Shown here: one piece after another, positions 33,346 to 41,957 of the stretch
Position numbering within the stretch: position 1 is the stretch's first letter
Layout: each line of letters starts with the position of its first letter
Assembly (NCBI RefSeq): GCF_040813715.1
Contig: NZ_JBFOCH010000021.1
Direction: 5' to 3' (one strand)
From: Mesorhizobium_K marinum
GTDB taxonomy: Bacteria > Pseudomonadota > Alphaproteobacteria > Rhizobiales > Rhizobiaceae
DNA length: 64,000 bases
The notes under the pieces: generated by a model
What the model was told of the DNA's origin: nothing
Database searches by the model: none
The model's input: only the letters and a program-made list of their open reading frames with translations
Translations under genes and position numbers: made by a program

Positions 33346-33983
33346 CCGTCAGCGCCCGACCAGCGATCGAGAAACTCTTCGATCGCCAGCGTCTGCATGT
33401 CGGGGATCGCGTCGGCGAGCTTTGCGACCGGCCAGTCCCACCAGGCGAGCGCCTCGATGCGCGCCGCGATCTCCGGCGCGAAGCGGGGCCTCAGTCGCCG
33501 TGCCGGCGATCCCGCGACGATCTCATAGGCGTCGACGTCCCGCGTCACCACGGCATTGGCGCCGATCACCGCCCCGTTGCCGATCGACACGCCCGGCAGG
33601 ACGACCGCGCCATGGCCGATCCAGACGTCGTGGCCGATCCGCACGCTTCTTGCCTGGCGACGCTCCTTGAAGGCGCGGTCGACGCCCAGCCACCGGAAAT
33701 ATTCGTTCGGGCGGTAGCTCACCTTGTGCTGGGTGATGCGTTCTATCGGATGTTCCAGCGCGTTGATGCGCGTGTTCGCGGCGATCGAGCAGAACTTGCC
33801 GATCCTGGCGTAGATCGCCTCGACGTTGCGTTCGAAATAGGTGAAGTCGCCGACCGTCACCTCGCGCAGGACCACGCGTTCGCCGATCGCCGCGTAGCGC
33901 CCGAGCCGGCACGACTTCAGCTCGGCCGTCGGGTGGATGCGCGGCTCGGGGTCCTTGAAGCGCAGTTCGTCCGGTCGTTCCAT
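33342..33983 (-). CDS. Left-handed beta-helix (hexapeptide) acetyltransferase
   Basis: A 213-residue hexapeptide-repeat transferase. It begins DPEPRIHPTAELKSCRLGRY, then IGKFCSIAANTRINALEHP, and GHDVWIGHGAVVLPGVSIGNG with the catalytic-type His. It resembles the Vat/chloramphenicol-acetyltransferase-like group, particularly the set annotated as phosphonate-metabolism hexapeptide transferases. No phn genes are nearby, so the role is open. The ATG at 33983 is preferred over a TTG 36 bases upstream. Confidence 0.8.
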   Translation of the reverse strand: MERPDELRFKDPEPRIHPTAELKSCRLGRYAAIGERVVLREVTVGDFTYFERNVEAIYARIGKFCSIAANTRINALEHPIERITQHKVSYRPNEYFRWLGVDRAFKERRQARSVRIGHDVWIGHGAVVLPGVSIGNGAVIGANAVVTRDVDAYEIVAGSPARRLRPRFAPEIAARIEALAWWDWPVAKLADAIPDMQTLAIEEFLDRWSGADG

Positions 33984-34025
33984 GCTCGCGGCTTTACGCT
34001 GCCAGGCCTTCCCCGGCAAGCAGGG

Positions 34026-34511
34026 CTATTTCGGCTTGCCCTGCTCCCAGACGACGTCCTGGCCGAACAGCGGAACGGTCGTCATCGACATCTTGGCCGA
34101 CCCGTCCTGCACCTGGCGCGAATGCGCGAGGTAGATCAGCGTGTCGTTTTCCTTGTCGTAGATGCGGTTCACCACCTGCTCCTTCCAGATCAGGCTGATG
34201 CCCTGCCTGAAGATCTCCTCGCCGCCTTCCCCGAGCGCGATGTCGCCGATCCGGATGGGCCCGGTCTGCCGGCAGGAGATCGCGGTGTCCGAGGGGTTCT
34301 CGAACCAGTTGCCCTTCTGCAGCCGGTCGATCACGCCGCGGTCGAAATAGGAGACGTGGCAGGTGACGCCGTCGACCTCGGGATCCTTGATCGCCTCCAC
34401 GATGATGTCGTTGCCGAGCCAGTCGACGCCCACCTCGCCCACCTGCTGGGCGACGGCCGGCGTCGCCAGAAGCAGTGCGCCGAGAAGTCCCGTCAAGCCG
34501 ATCTGCCGCAT
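34026..34511 (-). CDS. creA: CreA family protein
   Basis: A 161-residue exported protein with a signal peptide (about 1-22, ending TPAVAQ). The CreA domain is clear: GVDWLGNDIIVEAIKDPEV, GVTCHVSYFD and the two-Cys pattern ending SCRQTGPI. CreA is widespread in Proteobacteria and its function is undefined. AGGAGA sits upstream of the ATG at 34511 and decides the start over several upstream in-frame ATGs. Confidence 0.92.
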   Translation of the reverse strand: MRQIGLTGLLGALLLATPAVAQQVGEVGVDWLGNDIIVEAIKDPEVDGVTCHVSYFDRGVIDRLQKGNWFENPSDTAISCRQTGPIRIGDIALGEGGEEIFRQGISLIWKEQVVNRIYDKENDTLIYLAHSRQVQDGSAKMSMTTVPLFGQDVVWEQGKPK

Positions 34512-34635
34512 CACATTCTCCTGATCTCCAGAACCCGCCATGAAGTGGGGCGGCTTTTCCGGCGTTTCAATGGAGCATCGCCTGCTCCGGCGCGGCATCA
34601 TGGCCCTTTTTCGGCGGGGCATGGCGGTCTATATC

Positions 34636-34803
34636 ATGCGCATGAAGCAGCTTTCGCACCCGTCCTCGGCGACGGTCGCCAGGATCGCGCTCGGTGTTGC
34701 GCTGGTCGCGGCGGCGACGGGCGTGGCGTTTGCGTCCTGGATCGACAAGGGCGCGGCCATCTTCATGGCCACGGTCGAGTCCGGCCTGGCCTGGTGCTTC
34801 TGA
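34636..34803 (+). CDS. Small single-pass membrane peptide upstream of sco1
   Basis: A 55-residue peptide (start at 34636 or 34642) with one hydrophobic helix (IALGVALVAAATGVAFA) and a short C-terminal tail, FMATVESGLAWCF. I do not recognise a family. It lies 34 bases before the SCO1 gene and probably shares its message. In-frame ATGs as far back as 34540 would give up to 87 residues, but that extension looks like leader. Confidence 0.5.
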   Translation: MRMKQLSHPSSATVARIALGVALVAAATGVAFASWIDKGAAIFMATVESGLAWCF

Positions 34804-34837
34804 TCACGCGAAGCGGCAACGGGCGGAACCAGCCATC

Positions 34838-35416
34838 ATGATGCGCAGCATTCTCGTCGGCATCCTCGTGCTCATGGCGGCCGGCATCGGTTTCCTGACC
34901 TTTCAATGGTACAGCCAGAGGAGCGCCGGCGAAGCCTACGGCGCGCCCTTCACCCTGACCGACCAGACCGGCGCGCCGATCACCGAGGTCGCGTTCCGCG
35001 GCCAGCCGAGCGCGGTCTTCTTCGGCTTCACGCATTGCCCGGAAGTCTGCCCGACGACGCTGTTCGAGCTCGACGGCTGGCTGAAGGAACTCGGCGACGA
35101 CGGCAAGAACCTGCGCGCCTATTTCGTGACGGTCGACCCCGAGCGCGATACGGCCGAGATCCTGAACACCTATGTCAGCAACGTATCCGACCGCATCACC
35201 GGCATAACCGGCGAGCCGGACAAGGTCCACGCGATGGCCAAGGCCTTCGGCATCTACTGGCGCAAGGTCGATCTCGACGACGGCGACTACACGATGGACC
35301 ATACCGCATCGGTCATCCTGCTCGACTCGGACGGCGCCTTCGCCGGCACGATCGCCTACGAGGAAAACCCCGAGACAGCGCTCGCCAAGCTGAAGCGGCT
35401 GGCGGCCAAGGGCTGA
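34838..35416 (+). CDS. SCO1/SenC copper chaperone
   Basis: A 192-residue thioredoxin-fold protein anchored by one N-terminal helix (residues ~4-22). The copper ligands are the CxxxC in THCPEVCP and the His in TMDHTASVIL. It delivers copper to the CuA site of cytochrome c oxidase or maintains its thiols. Two adjacent ATGs occur at 34838 and 34841. prmA follows after five bases. Confidence 0.92.
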   Translation: MMRSILVGILVLMAAGIGFLTFQWYSQRSAGEAYGAPFTLTDQTGAPITEVAFRGQPSAVFFGFTHCPEVCPTTLFELDGWLKELGDDGKNLRAYFVTVDPERDTAEILNTYVSNVSDRITGITGEPDKVHAMAKAFGIYWRKVDLDDGDYTMDHTASVILLDSDGAFAGTIAYEENPETALAKLKRLAAKG

Positions 35417-35421
35417 CCATC

Positions 35422-36294
35422 ATGGGCCAGACCCGCCTCCACGTCACGACCGACGCCGCCGGGTCGGATCGGCTCTTCATGGCTCTGGAAGCCGCGTTCG
35501 AGGACGACGGGCTGCCGATTTCGGTCTTCGACCTCGACGAGGCGAACGGGGTGAAGGAGGTTTCGCTCTACGCCGACGACGGCGTCGACGACATCGAGCG
35601 CAGGATGCGCGCGGTCATGCAGGGCATCGGCCTCACCGCGGCCGTGGAGCGCGAGGTCCTGCCGGACATCGACTGGGTCGCAAAGTCGCTGGAGGGATTG
35701 CAGCCGGTCCATGCCGGCCGCTTCCTGGTGCATGGCTCGCACGACCGCCACCGGCGCAGGCCGGGCGACCTGGCGATCGAGATCGAGGCCGGCCTCGCCT
35801 TCGGCACCGGCCACCACGGCACGACGGCCGGCTGCCTCGAAATGATCGAGACGGTCGTGCGCCGCGAGAAGCCGCGCAATGCGCTCGATCTCGGTACCGG
35901 AAGCGCCGTGCTCGCCATCGCGCTGGCCAGGCTGGCGCACATCCCGGTGCTGGCGACCGACATCGACCCGATCGCAACCCGCGTCGCCGCCGACAACGCG
36001 CGGCTGAACGGCGTGAGCCGCTATGTCGATGCGCGCACCGCGGTGGGGTTCCAGGCCGCCATCTTCGGGCAGCGCGCGCCCTTCGACCTGATCGTCGCCA
36101 ACATCCTGGCCCGGCCGTTGATGAAGATGGCGCCGGACATGGCGCGCTTTCTTGGCGGCGGACGCTCCCTGATCCTGTCAGGCATCCTGGAGCGCCAGCG
36201 CGACGCGGTCATCGCCGCCTATGTCGGACAGGGGTTCAGGCACATCCGCACGCTGTGGCGCGGCGAATGGGTCACGCTCCACCTGAAGCGCTGA
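35422..36294 (+). CDS. prmA: Ribosomal protein L11 methyltransferase PrmA
   Basis: A 290-residue SAM-dependent methyltransferase that trimethylates ribosomal protein L11. The PrmA signature GLAFGTGHHGTTAGCLEM precedes the SAM motif ALDLGTGSAVLAIAL and the NPPY-like VANILARPL. The N-terminal ~100 residues form the L11-recognition domain. It ends one base before the convergent DUF1127 gene, so the two messages must overlap. Confidence 0.95.
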   Translation: MGQTRLHVTTDAAGSDRLFMALEAAFEDDGLPISVFDLDEANGVKEVSLYADDGVDDIERRMRAVMQGIGLTAAVEREVLPDIDWVAKSLEGLQPVHAGRFLVHGSHDRHRRRPGDLAIEIEAGLAFGTGHHGTTAGCLEMIETVVRREKPRNALDLGTGSAVLAIALARLAHIPVLATDIDPIATRVAADNARLNGVSRYVDARTAVGFQAAIFGQRAPFDLIVANILARPLMKMAPDMARFLGGGRSLILSGILERQRDAVIAAYVGQGFRHIRTLWRGEWVTLHLKR

Positions 36295-36486
36295 CTACAT
36301 CCAGTAGCGGTTGGAAGATCCGCGGCGCATCAGTTCGGCGCGGCTGTAGCCGTGGCTCTTCAGCGTATCGTCGTCGAGCGCCAGCAGCACGCCGTTGACG
36401 TAGCGCTCGGCTTCGAGCTGGCGCGCTTCCATCAGGGCCTTGAGGGCGTTGCGGAAAAGTCCTGGCTTGTTGGCGGTCGCAGTCAT
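36295..36486 (-). CDS. DUF1127 small protein
   Basis: A 63-residue protein of the DUF1127/YjiS-like family, with the conserved Arg-rich C-terminal helix DDTLKSHGYSRAELMRRGSS. Rhizobial DUF1127 proteins include phosphate- and stress-related RNA-binding regulators; the specific role here is unknown. GGAGAACG precedes the ATG at 36486. Confidence 0.88.
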   Translation of the reverse strand: MTATANKPGLFRNALKALMEARQLEAERYVNGVLLALDDDTLKSHGYSRAELMRRGSSNRYWM

Positions 36487-36686
36487 CGTCGTTCTCCTTC
36501 ATGGAACGGGATTGCAACTCCTCCACGGCTTTCGATGTAGGCGCTTCGCGCCCGCGCGAACAGAGCCGACATTGCATGGCTGCCATTCGGCATTCGCATG
36601 ATGGCGCGTGGCCCAACCGCCTGCGTTGCAACGGCACCGCCGGGCGGCTAGATTCCCACCGTCTATCGATGCGGAAAGCAGGCGTC

Positions 36687-38531
36687 ATGTTCCAGGATTT
36701 CGACGAGGTTAACGACCCATCGAAGGGTCGCGAACGCGTTGCGCGGCTGCGCGAATGGCTGGCCGGCAATCAGCTCGACGGGTTCGTCGTGCCGCGTTCC
36801 GACGAGCATCAGGGCGAATACGTGCCGGCTTGCTCGGAGCGGTTGAAGTGGCTGACCGGGTTCTCCGGGTCCGCCGGCGTCGCCATCGTGCTGGCGAACC
36901 GCGCCGTCATCTTCGTCGACGGCCGCTACACCCTGCAGGTCCGCGACCAGTCCGACCCGGACGTCTTCACCTTCGAGAGCCTGATCGAGAACCCACCGCC
37001 GAAATGGATCAAGGCCAATCTCGGCAAGGGCGCCCGGCTCGCTTTCGATCCCTGGCTGCACACCATCGCCGAGGTCGAGGCGCTGACCGAAGCGGCCGGC
37101 AAGGTCGGCGCCGTGCTTGCGCCGGTCGAGGCCAATCCGATCGATGCGCTGTGGGACAGCCGGCCGAACCCGCCTCTCGAGCCGGTCGAGATCCATCCCA
37201 TCGAATTCGCCGGCGAATTGGCGCGGGACAAGCTGGCCAGGCTCGCGGAGGCGATCAGCGGCGACGGCGCCACCCACGCGGTGCTGACCGACCCGTCCTC
37301 GCTCGCCTGGGCCTTCAACATCCGCGGCGCCGACGTGCCGCACACGCCGCTGGCGCTCGGCTTCGCGATCCTCGCCGCCGACGGATCGCACCGACTGTTC
37401 ATCGACAAGCGCAAGCTCCCCATCAAGACGAAGGCCTACCTGACGCAGCTTGCCGAGTTGCGTCCGCCGTCGGCGCTCGAGGACGAGGTTGCGTCGCTCG
37501 CCCGGAGCGGCGCGAAGATCGCGCTCGACCCCTCCCTTGCCGCCGAACGGCTGCGCATGCTGGTCACCGGGAATGGCGGCGACGTCGTCAAGGCGGCCGA
37601 CCCGGCGCGTATCCCCCGCGCCACCAAGAACGGCGCCGAGATCGCCGGCGCGCGCGCCGCCCACCGGCGCGACGGCGCGGCGGTCGCAAAGCTGCTCTGC
37701 TGGCTCGACCGGAAGGAACCTGGCTCGCTCGACGAGATCGCGGTCGTGCGACAGCTCGAGGAGATGCGTCGCGTCACCGGCGACGAGACGCAGATGCCGC
37801 TTCGCGAGGTATCCTTCGCGACCATCGCCGGCGCCGGCCCGAACGGCGCCATCATCCACTACCGTGTCTCCAGCGAGACCAACCGCAGGCTCGGCGACGG
37901 CGAATTGTTCCTGCTCGATTCGGGCGGCCAGTACCAGGACGGCACGACCGACATCACGCGCACCGTTCCCATCGGCCCGCCGACCGACGAGATGCGCACC
38001 CGCTACACCCTCGTCCTGAAGGGCGTGATCGAGATTTCGATGCTGCGTTTTCCCGCAGGCGTGCGCGGGGCGGACATCGACGCGGTGGCGCGGCTCGCGC
38101 TCTGGAAGGCCGGGCTCGACTATGCGCACGGCACCGGCCACGGCGTCGGGTCCTACCTGTCGGTCCACGAGGGTCCGCAACGGATCGCCAAGACCGGTGT
38201 CGAAAAGCTCCTCGCCGGCATGATCCTCTCCAACGAGCCGGGCTACTACAAGCCGGGCAGCTACGGCATCCGGCTGGAAAACCTGATCCTGGTCACGCCC
38301 GCGGAAGACCTGCCAGGTGGCGACATCGCCATGCATGCGTTCGAGACGCTGACGCTGGCTCCGTTCGACAAGCGCCTGCTGCGGACGAGCCTGCTCACCC
38401 GCGACGAGCTGCACTGGCTGGACGAGTACCACGCCCGCGTGCTCCGCGAGGTCGGGCCGATGGTCGGCGGCGAGGTTCTGGCCTGGCTGGAAGCCGCGAC
38501 GGCGCCGCTGCCGCGCGACGACAAGGACTAG
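36687..38531 (+). CDS. Aminopeptidase P family (M24B) Xaa-Pro peptidase
   Basis: A 614-residue aminopeptidase P that removes an N-terminal residue ahead of proline. Two creatinase-like N-terminal domains (FVVPRSDEHQGEYVPACSER, then FNIRGADVPHTPL) precede the pita-bread catalytic domain. The dinuclear metal ligands are visible: LLDSGGQY, TTDITRTV, GTGHGVG, LSNEPGYY and IRLENL. The ATG at 36687 gives the usual ~610-residue length; one at 36669 adds six residues. This long form matches eukaryotic-type/rhizobial APP and not the 440-residue E. coli PepP. Confidence 0.92.
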   Translation: MFQDFDEVNDPSKGRERVARLREWLAGNQLDGFVVPRSDEHQGEYVPACSERLKWLTGFSGSAGVAIVLANRAVIFVDGRYTLQVRDQSDPDVFTFESLIENPPPKWIKANLGKGARLAFDPWLHTIAEVEALTEAAGKVGAVLAPVEANPIDALWDSRPNPPLEPVEIHPIEFAGELARDKLARLAEAISGDGATHAVLTDPSSLAWAFNIRGADVPHTPLALGFAILAADGSHRLFIDKRKLPIKTKAYLTQLAELRPPSALEDEVASLARSGAKIALDPSLAAERLRMLVTGNGGDVVKAADPARIPRATKNGAEIAGARAAHRRDGAAVAKLLCWLDRKEPGSLDEIAVVRQLEEMRRVTGDETQMPLREVSFATIAGAGPNGAIIHYRVSSETNRRLGDGELFLLDSGGQYQDGTTDITRTVPIGPPTDEMRTRYTLVLKGVIEISMLRFPAGVRGADIDAVARLALWKAGLDYAHGTGHGVGSYLSVHEGPQRIAKTGVEKLLAGMILSNEPGYYKPGSYGIRLENLILVTPAEDLPGGDIAMHAFETLTLAPFDKRLLRTSLLTRDELHWLDEYHARVLREVGPMVGGEVLAWLEAATAPLPRDDKD

Positions 38532-38546
38532 AACCGCGAAGGACGC

Positions 38547-38840
38547 TCAGGCGACGAACTGACGTCCCGCGACAAGCACCACGGCGCCGACCAGGAACAT
38601 GGTCAGCAGCCCGGCCCGCAGGGAGACGATCGCGGCCACCGCCAGCGCCACCAGTTCGGCCGGACCCGCCTGCACGGCGGCCGGCGCCACCAGCGTGGTC
38701 AGGACGGCCGCCGGCACGGCGTTCAGGCCGGCCTCGACCGGATGCACGCGATCGAAGCGCGACAGCACGAGGTGGCCGCCGACCCGCGTGAGGTAGGTCA
38801 GGATCGCGCCCCAGAAGATGATCCACAGCGTCGAGGTCAT
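38547..38840 (-). CDS. azlD: AzlD family transport protein
   Basis: A 97-residue membrane protein with three hydrophobic helices (LWIIFWGAILTYLTR, VPAAVLTTLVAPAAV, and LTMFLVGAVVLVAG). AzlD pairs with AzlC to export branched-chain amino acids or their analogues. Its start overlaps the azlC stop by four bases (ATGA), so it is translationally coupled. Confidence 0.9.
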   Translation of the reverse strand: MTSTLWIIFWGAILTYLTRVGGHLVLSRFDRVHPVEAGLNAVPAAVLTTLVAPAAVQAGPAELVALAVAAIVSLRAGLLTMFLVGAVVLVAGRQFVA

Positions 38841-39580
38841 GGCGCGTCCGCGCTGTCCTCAGCCGCCTTGACCGGCAGGATGGCGGCCAGCGCGATACCG
38901 GCGACGGCCCCGACCGAGACATGCCAGGGCGAGCCGATCGTGTAGTGTGCGGCTATCGAAGCGACGGCGCTGGTCGCCACGATCGGCAGCCAGTAGGGCC
39001 GCTTGCGGAATCCCATGACCATGCCGAGGAAGTAGATCGGCAGCAGGAAGTCGATGCCGAGCGCCCTGGGGTCGGGGACCAGCTTGCCGAACATGGCGCC
39101 GATGGCGCTTTCGGCGAGCCACGGCACGTAGATCGCGATTCCCATGCCCATGTACCAGGCAAAGCTGACGCGGCGCCCGCTCTCCGCGCGGCGCTCGGTC
39201 TCGGCATATTGCGGATCGGTCAGCAGGAAGAAACCGAGCGCTTGCTGGTACGCCGGCCAATGGTCGATTCTCGGGCCGATCGCCGCCGAATACAGCACGT
39301 GGCGAAAATTCACCGCGACGATCGACAGCACGACCAGCCAGGGTGCGATGTGCTGGCCGAACAGTTCGATGCCCACCATCTGGCTGGCGCCGCCGTAGAT
39401 CGCGGCGCTCATCAGCGTGGCGTCTGCGACGCTCAGGCCGTTCTCGACCGCCAGCGCGCCGAACAGCAGGCCGAATGGCGCGGCGGCGACGACCACGGGG
39501 ATCGCCGACTTCATGCCCTCAACGAAGGATCGGGCCGTCGAGATGGTCATGCTGCGGTCATGGAATGCGTCGGCGGACAT
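38837..39580 (-). CDS. azlC: AzlC family permease
   Basis: A 247-residue permease with seven or so hydrophobic segments. The AzlC features AAPFGLLFGALAVENG, IYGGASQMVGIELFG and NFRHVLYSAAIGP are clear. With AzlD it forms a two-component exporter for branched-chain amino acids. No Lrp-type regulator is adjacent. A later ATG at 39550 is a possible alternative start. Confidence 0.92.
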   Translation of the reverse strand: MSADAFHDRSMTISTARSFVEGMKSAIPVVVAAAPFGLLFGALAVENGLSVADATLMSAAIYGGASQMVGIELFGQHIAPWLVVLSIVAVNFRHVLYSAAIGPRIDHWPAYQQALGFFLLTDPQYAETERRAESGRRVSFAWYMGMGIAIYVPWLAESAIGAMFGKLVPDPRALGIDFLLPIYFLGMVMGFRKRPYWLPIVATSAVASIAAHYTIGSPWHVSVGAVAGIALAAILPVKAAEDSADAP

Positions 39581-39668
39581 CGCGGTTTCCGGGTAGGCAG
39601 CGAGCTATAGGGCGGCCCGGCCGACAAGTCAGGTGAATTTCCTTGAGACTATCGATCAACGCTTGTGA

Positions 39669-41852
39669 TCAGTCGCTCTGCCGGCCCACCCGCTCGAACC
39701 ACTGGTCCTCGTCGATCACCTCGATGCCGAGGTCGGTCGCCTGCTTGAGCTTCGAGCCGGCGCCCGGCCCGGCGACCACCAGGTCGGTCTTCTTCGACAC
39801 CGAGCCGGCGACCTTGGCGCCGAGCCGCTCGGCCATCGCCTTGGCCTCGTCGCGCGACATCTTCTCCAGCGACCCGGTGAAGACCACGGTCTTGCCGGCG
39901 ACGGGCGACGAAACCGCGGCCACCGGCGCCTCGTCGAGGGGCGTCACGCCGGCGTCGAGCAGTGCTTCTACCGCCTCTCGGTTGTGCTCTTCGGCGAAGA
40001 AGTCGACCAGCGCCTCCGCGACGATGCCGCCGATGCCGTTGACGCCGACGATCTCCTGCCATTCGGCATTGCCGGGATCGCCCTTGCCTTCGGGGATCCG
40101 TGCAGCCTCGGCCGTCCTGCGCAGCGCCTCGAACGACAGGAAATGCCGCGCCAGCCGCTTGGCGTTGGTTTCGCCGATATGGCGGATGCCGAGCGCGAAC
40201 AGGAAGCGCGAGAAGGCCACCTCGCGGCGCGCGTCGATGGCGTCGAACAGCTTCTTCACGGAGACAGCGCCGAACCCCTCGATGTTCTCCAGCTTCTCCA
40301 GCGAGCCTTCCAGCGTCGCTGGCAGCATCTCCTGCCGCCGCTTCAAGGTGAAGATGTCGGCGGGCGAAGACACCTTCAGCGCCGCCTTGTCGGTCTGGAA
40401 GAAGAACTCGATCTGCTTCTCGCCGAGGCCCTCGATGTCGAAGGCGTTGCGCGAGACGAAATGGCGGATGCGCTCGACGGCCTGCGCCGGGCAGACCAGC
40501 CCGCCGGTGCAGCGCCTGACCGCCTCGCCCTCCTCGCGCACCGCGTGGCTGCCGCAGGCGGGGCAACGATCGGGGAAGACGTAGGCAACCGAATCCGCCG
40601 GCCGCTTCTCCGGCAGGATGTCGATGATCTGTGGAATGACGTCGCCTGCGCGCTGGACGATGACGGTGTCGCCGACCCTTATGTCGCGGCCCTCGCGGAT
40701 CGGCTGGCCGCTGTTGCCGATACCCCGGATGTAGTCCTCGTTGTGCAGCGTGGCGTTGACGACGACGACGCCGCCCACCGTCACCGGCTCCAGCCGCGCC
40801 ACCGGCGTCAGCGCGCCGGTGCGCCCGACCTGGATGTCGATCGCCGTCAGGATCGTCGTCGCCTTCTCCGCCGGAAACTTGTGCGCGGTCGCCCAGCGCG
40901 GGCTGCGCGAGCGGAAGCCGAGCCGTTCCTGCAGGTCGAGCCGGTCGACCTTGTAGACGACGCCGTCGATGTCGTAGGGCAGTTCCGCGCGGTCCGCCTC
41001 GATGGCGCGGTATTGCCTGAGCATGTCCTCCAGCGAGGCGCAGCGCACCATCCGGTCGTTGACCGGAAATCCCCATGTCCCGAAACGCTGGACGACGTCG
41101 TATTGCGACGTGCCGAGCGGTTCGGACGTCTCGCCCCAGGCGTAGGCGAAGAATTTCAGCGGGCGCGACTTCGTCACCTCCGGGTTCTTCTGCCGCAGGC
41201 TGCCGGCGGCGGAATTGCGCGGATTGGCAAATGTCTGGCCGGTGTCGGCCATGCGCTTCTGCAGGTCGAGGAAGTCGTCGCGACGCATGTAGACTTCGCC
41301 GCGCACCTCGACGACGTCGGGCGCGTCCGCGGGCAGACGTTGCGGGATCTCCGCGATGGTCAGGATGTTGGCTGTCACGTTCTCGCCGGTCTCGCCGTCG
41401 CCGCGCGTGGCTGCCGTCACCAGCCTGCCCTTCTCGTAGCGCAGCGACATCGACAGGCCGTCGATCTTGGGCTCGGCGGTGAACACCAGCCCGGCATCCG
41501 AAGACAGGCTGAGGAAGCGCCGTACGCTGGCCACGAAATCGGCCACGTCCTCGTCGGAGAAGACGTTGTCCAGCGACAGCATCGGCACCGAGTGGCGCAC
41601 CTGCGCGAACGCCGTCGAGGGCGCGGCGCCGACGCGGTGCGATGGCGAGTCGGCGCGGATCAGTTCCGGAAAACGTGCCTCGATCGCCGCGTTGCGCAGC
41701 TTCAGCGCGTCGTACGCGGCGTCCGAGATCGTCGGCGCATCCTCGCCGTGATAGCGGCGGTCGTGGACGGCGATTTCGCCTGCGAGCCGCGCAAGTTCGG
41801 CGGCGGCTTCGTCCTGGGTCAGGGATTCGACTGGGGTGGCCGGCTTGGTCAT
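39669..41852 (-). CDS. ligA: NAD-dependent DNA ligase LigA
   Basis: A 727-residue replicative DNA ligase. The adenylated lysine is K129 in AEPKIDGLS. The Ia domain (HDRRYHGEDAPTISDAAYD) binds NAD. The OB fold, the four-Cys zinc finger (CPACGSHAV, then CTGGLVCPAQ), the HhH segment and the C-terminal BRCT domain (FTGSLEKMSRDEAKAMAERL) are all in order. This is the normal essential ligase. It follows recN, continuing the tail of the division cluster. Confidence 0.96.
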   Translation of the reverse strand: MTKPATPVESLTQDEAAAELARLAGEIAVHDRRYHGEDAPTISDAAYDALKLRNAAIEARFPELIRADSPSHRVGAAPSTAFAQVRHSVPMLSLDNVFSDEDVADFVASVRRFLSLSSDAGLVFTAEPKIDGLSMSLRYEKGRLVTAATRGDGETGENVTANILTIAEIPQRLPADAPDVVEVRGEVYMRRDDFLDLQKRMADTGQTFANPRNSAAGSLRQKNPEVTKSRPLKFFAYAWGETSEPLGTSQYDVVQRFGTWGFPVNDRMVRCASLEDMLRQYRAIEADRAELPYDIDGVVYKVDRLDLQERLGFRSRSPRWATAHKFPAEKATTILTAIDIQVGRTGALTPVARLEPVTVGGVVVVNATLHNEDYIRGIGNSGQPIREGRDIRVGDTVIVQRAGDVIPQIIDILPEKRPADSVAYVFPDRCPACGSHAVREEGEAVRRCTGGLVCPAQAVERIRHFVSRNAFDIEGLGEKQIEFFFQTDKAALKVSSPADIFTLKRRQEMLPATLEGSLEKLENIEGFGAVSVKKLFDAIDARREVAFSRFLFALGIRHIGETNAKRLARHFLSFEALRRTAEAARIPEGKGDPGNAEWQEIVGVNGIGGIVAEALVDFFAEEHNREAVEALLDAGVTPLDEAPVAAVSSPVAGKTVVFTGSLEKMSRDEAKAMAERLGAKVAGSVSKKTDLVVAGPGAGSKLKQATDLGIEVIDEDQWFERVGRQSD

Positions 41853-41957
41853 GTCCTGTTCCGTATTTGCCGGACTATCAAGCGCAGCGGCGCGAAAGGT
41901 TCAAGGGTCGGTTGGTGGCACTGCTGCCAGACGGTGACGACAGCTGTTGCGCCCGGG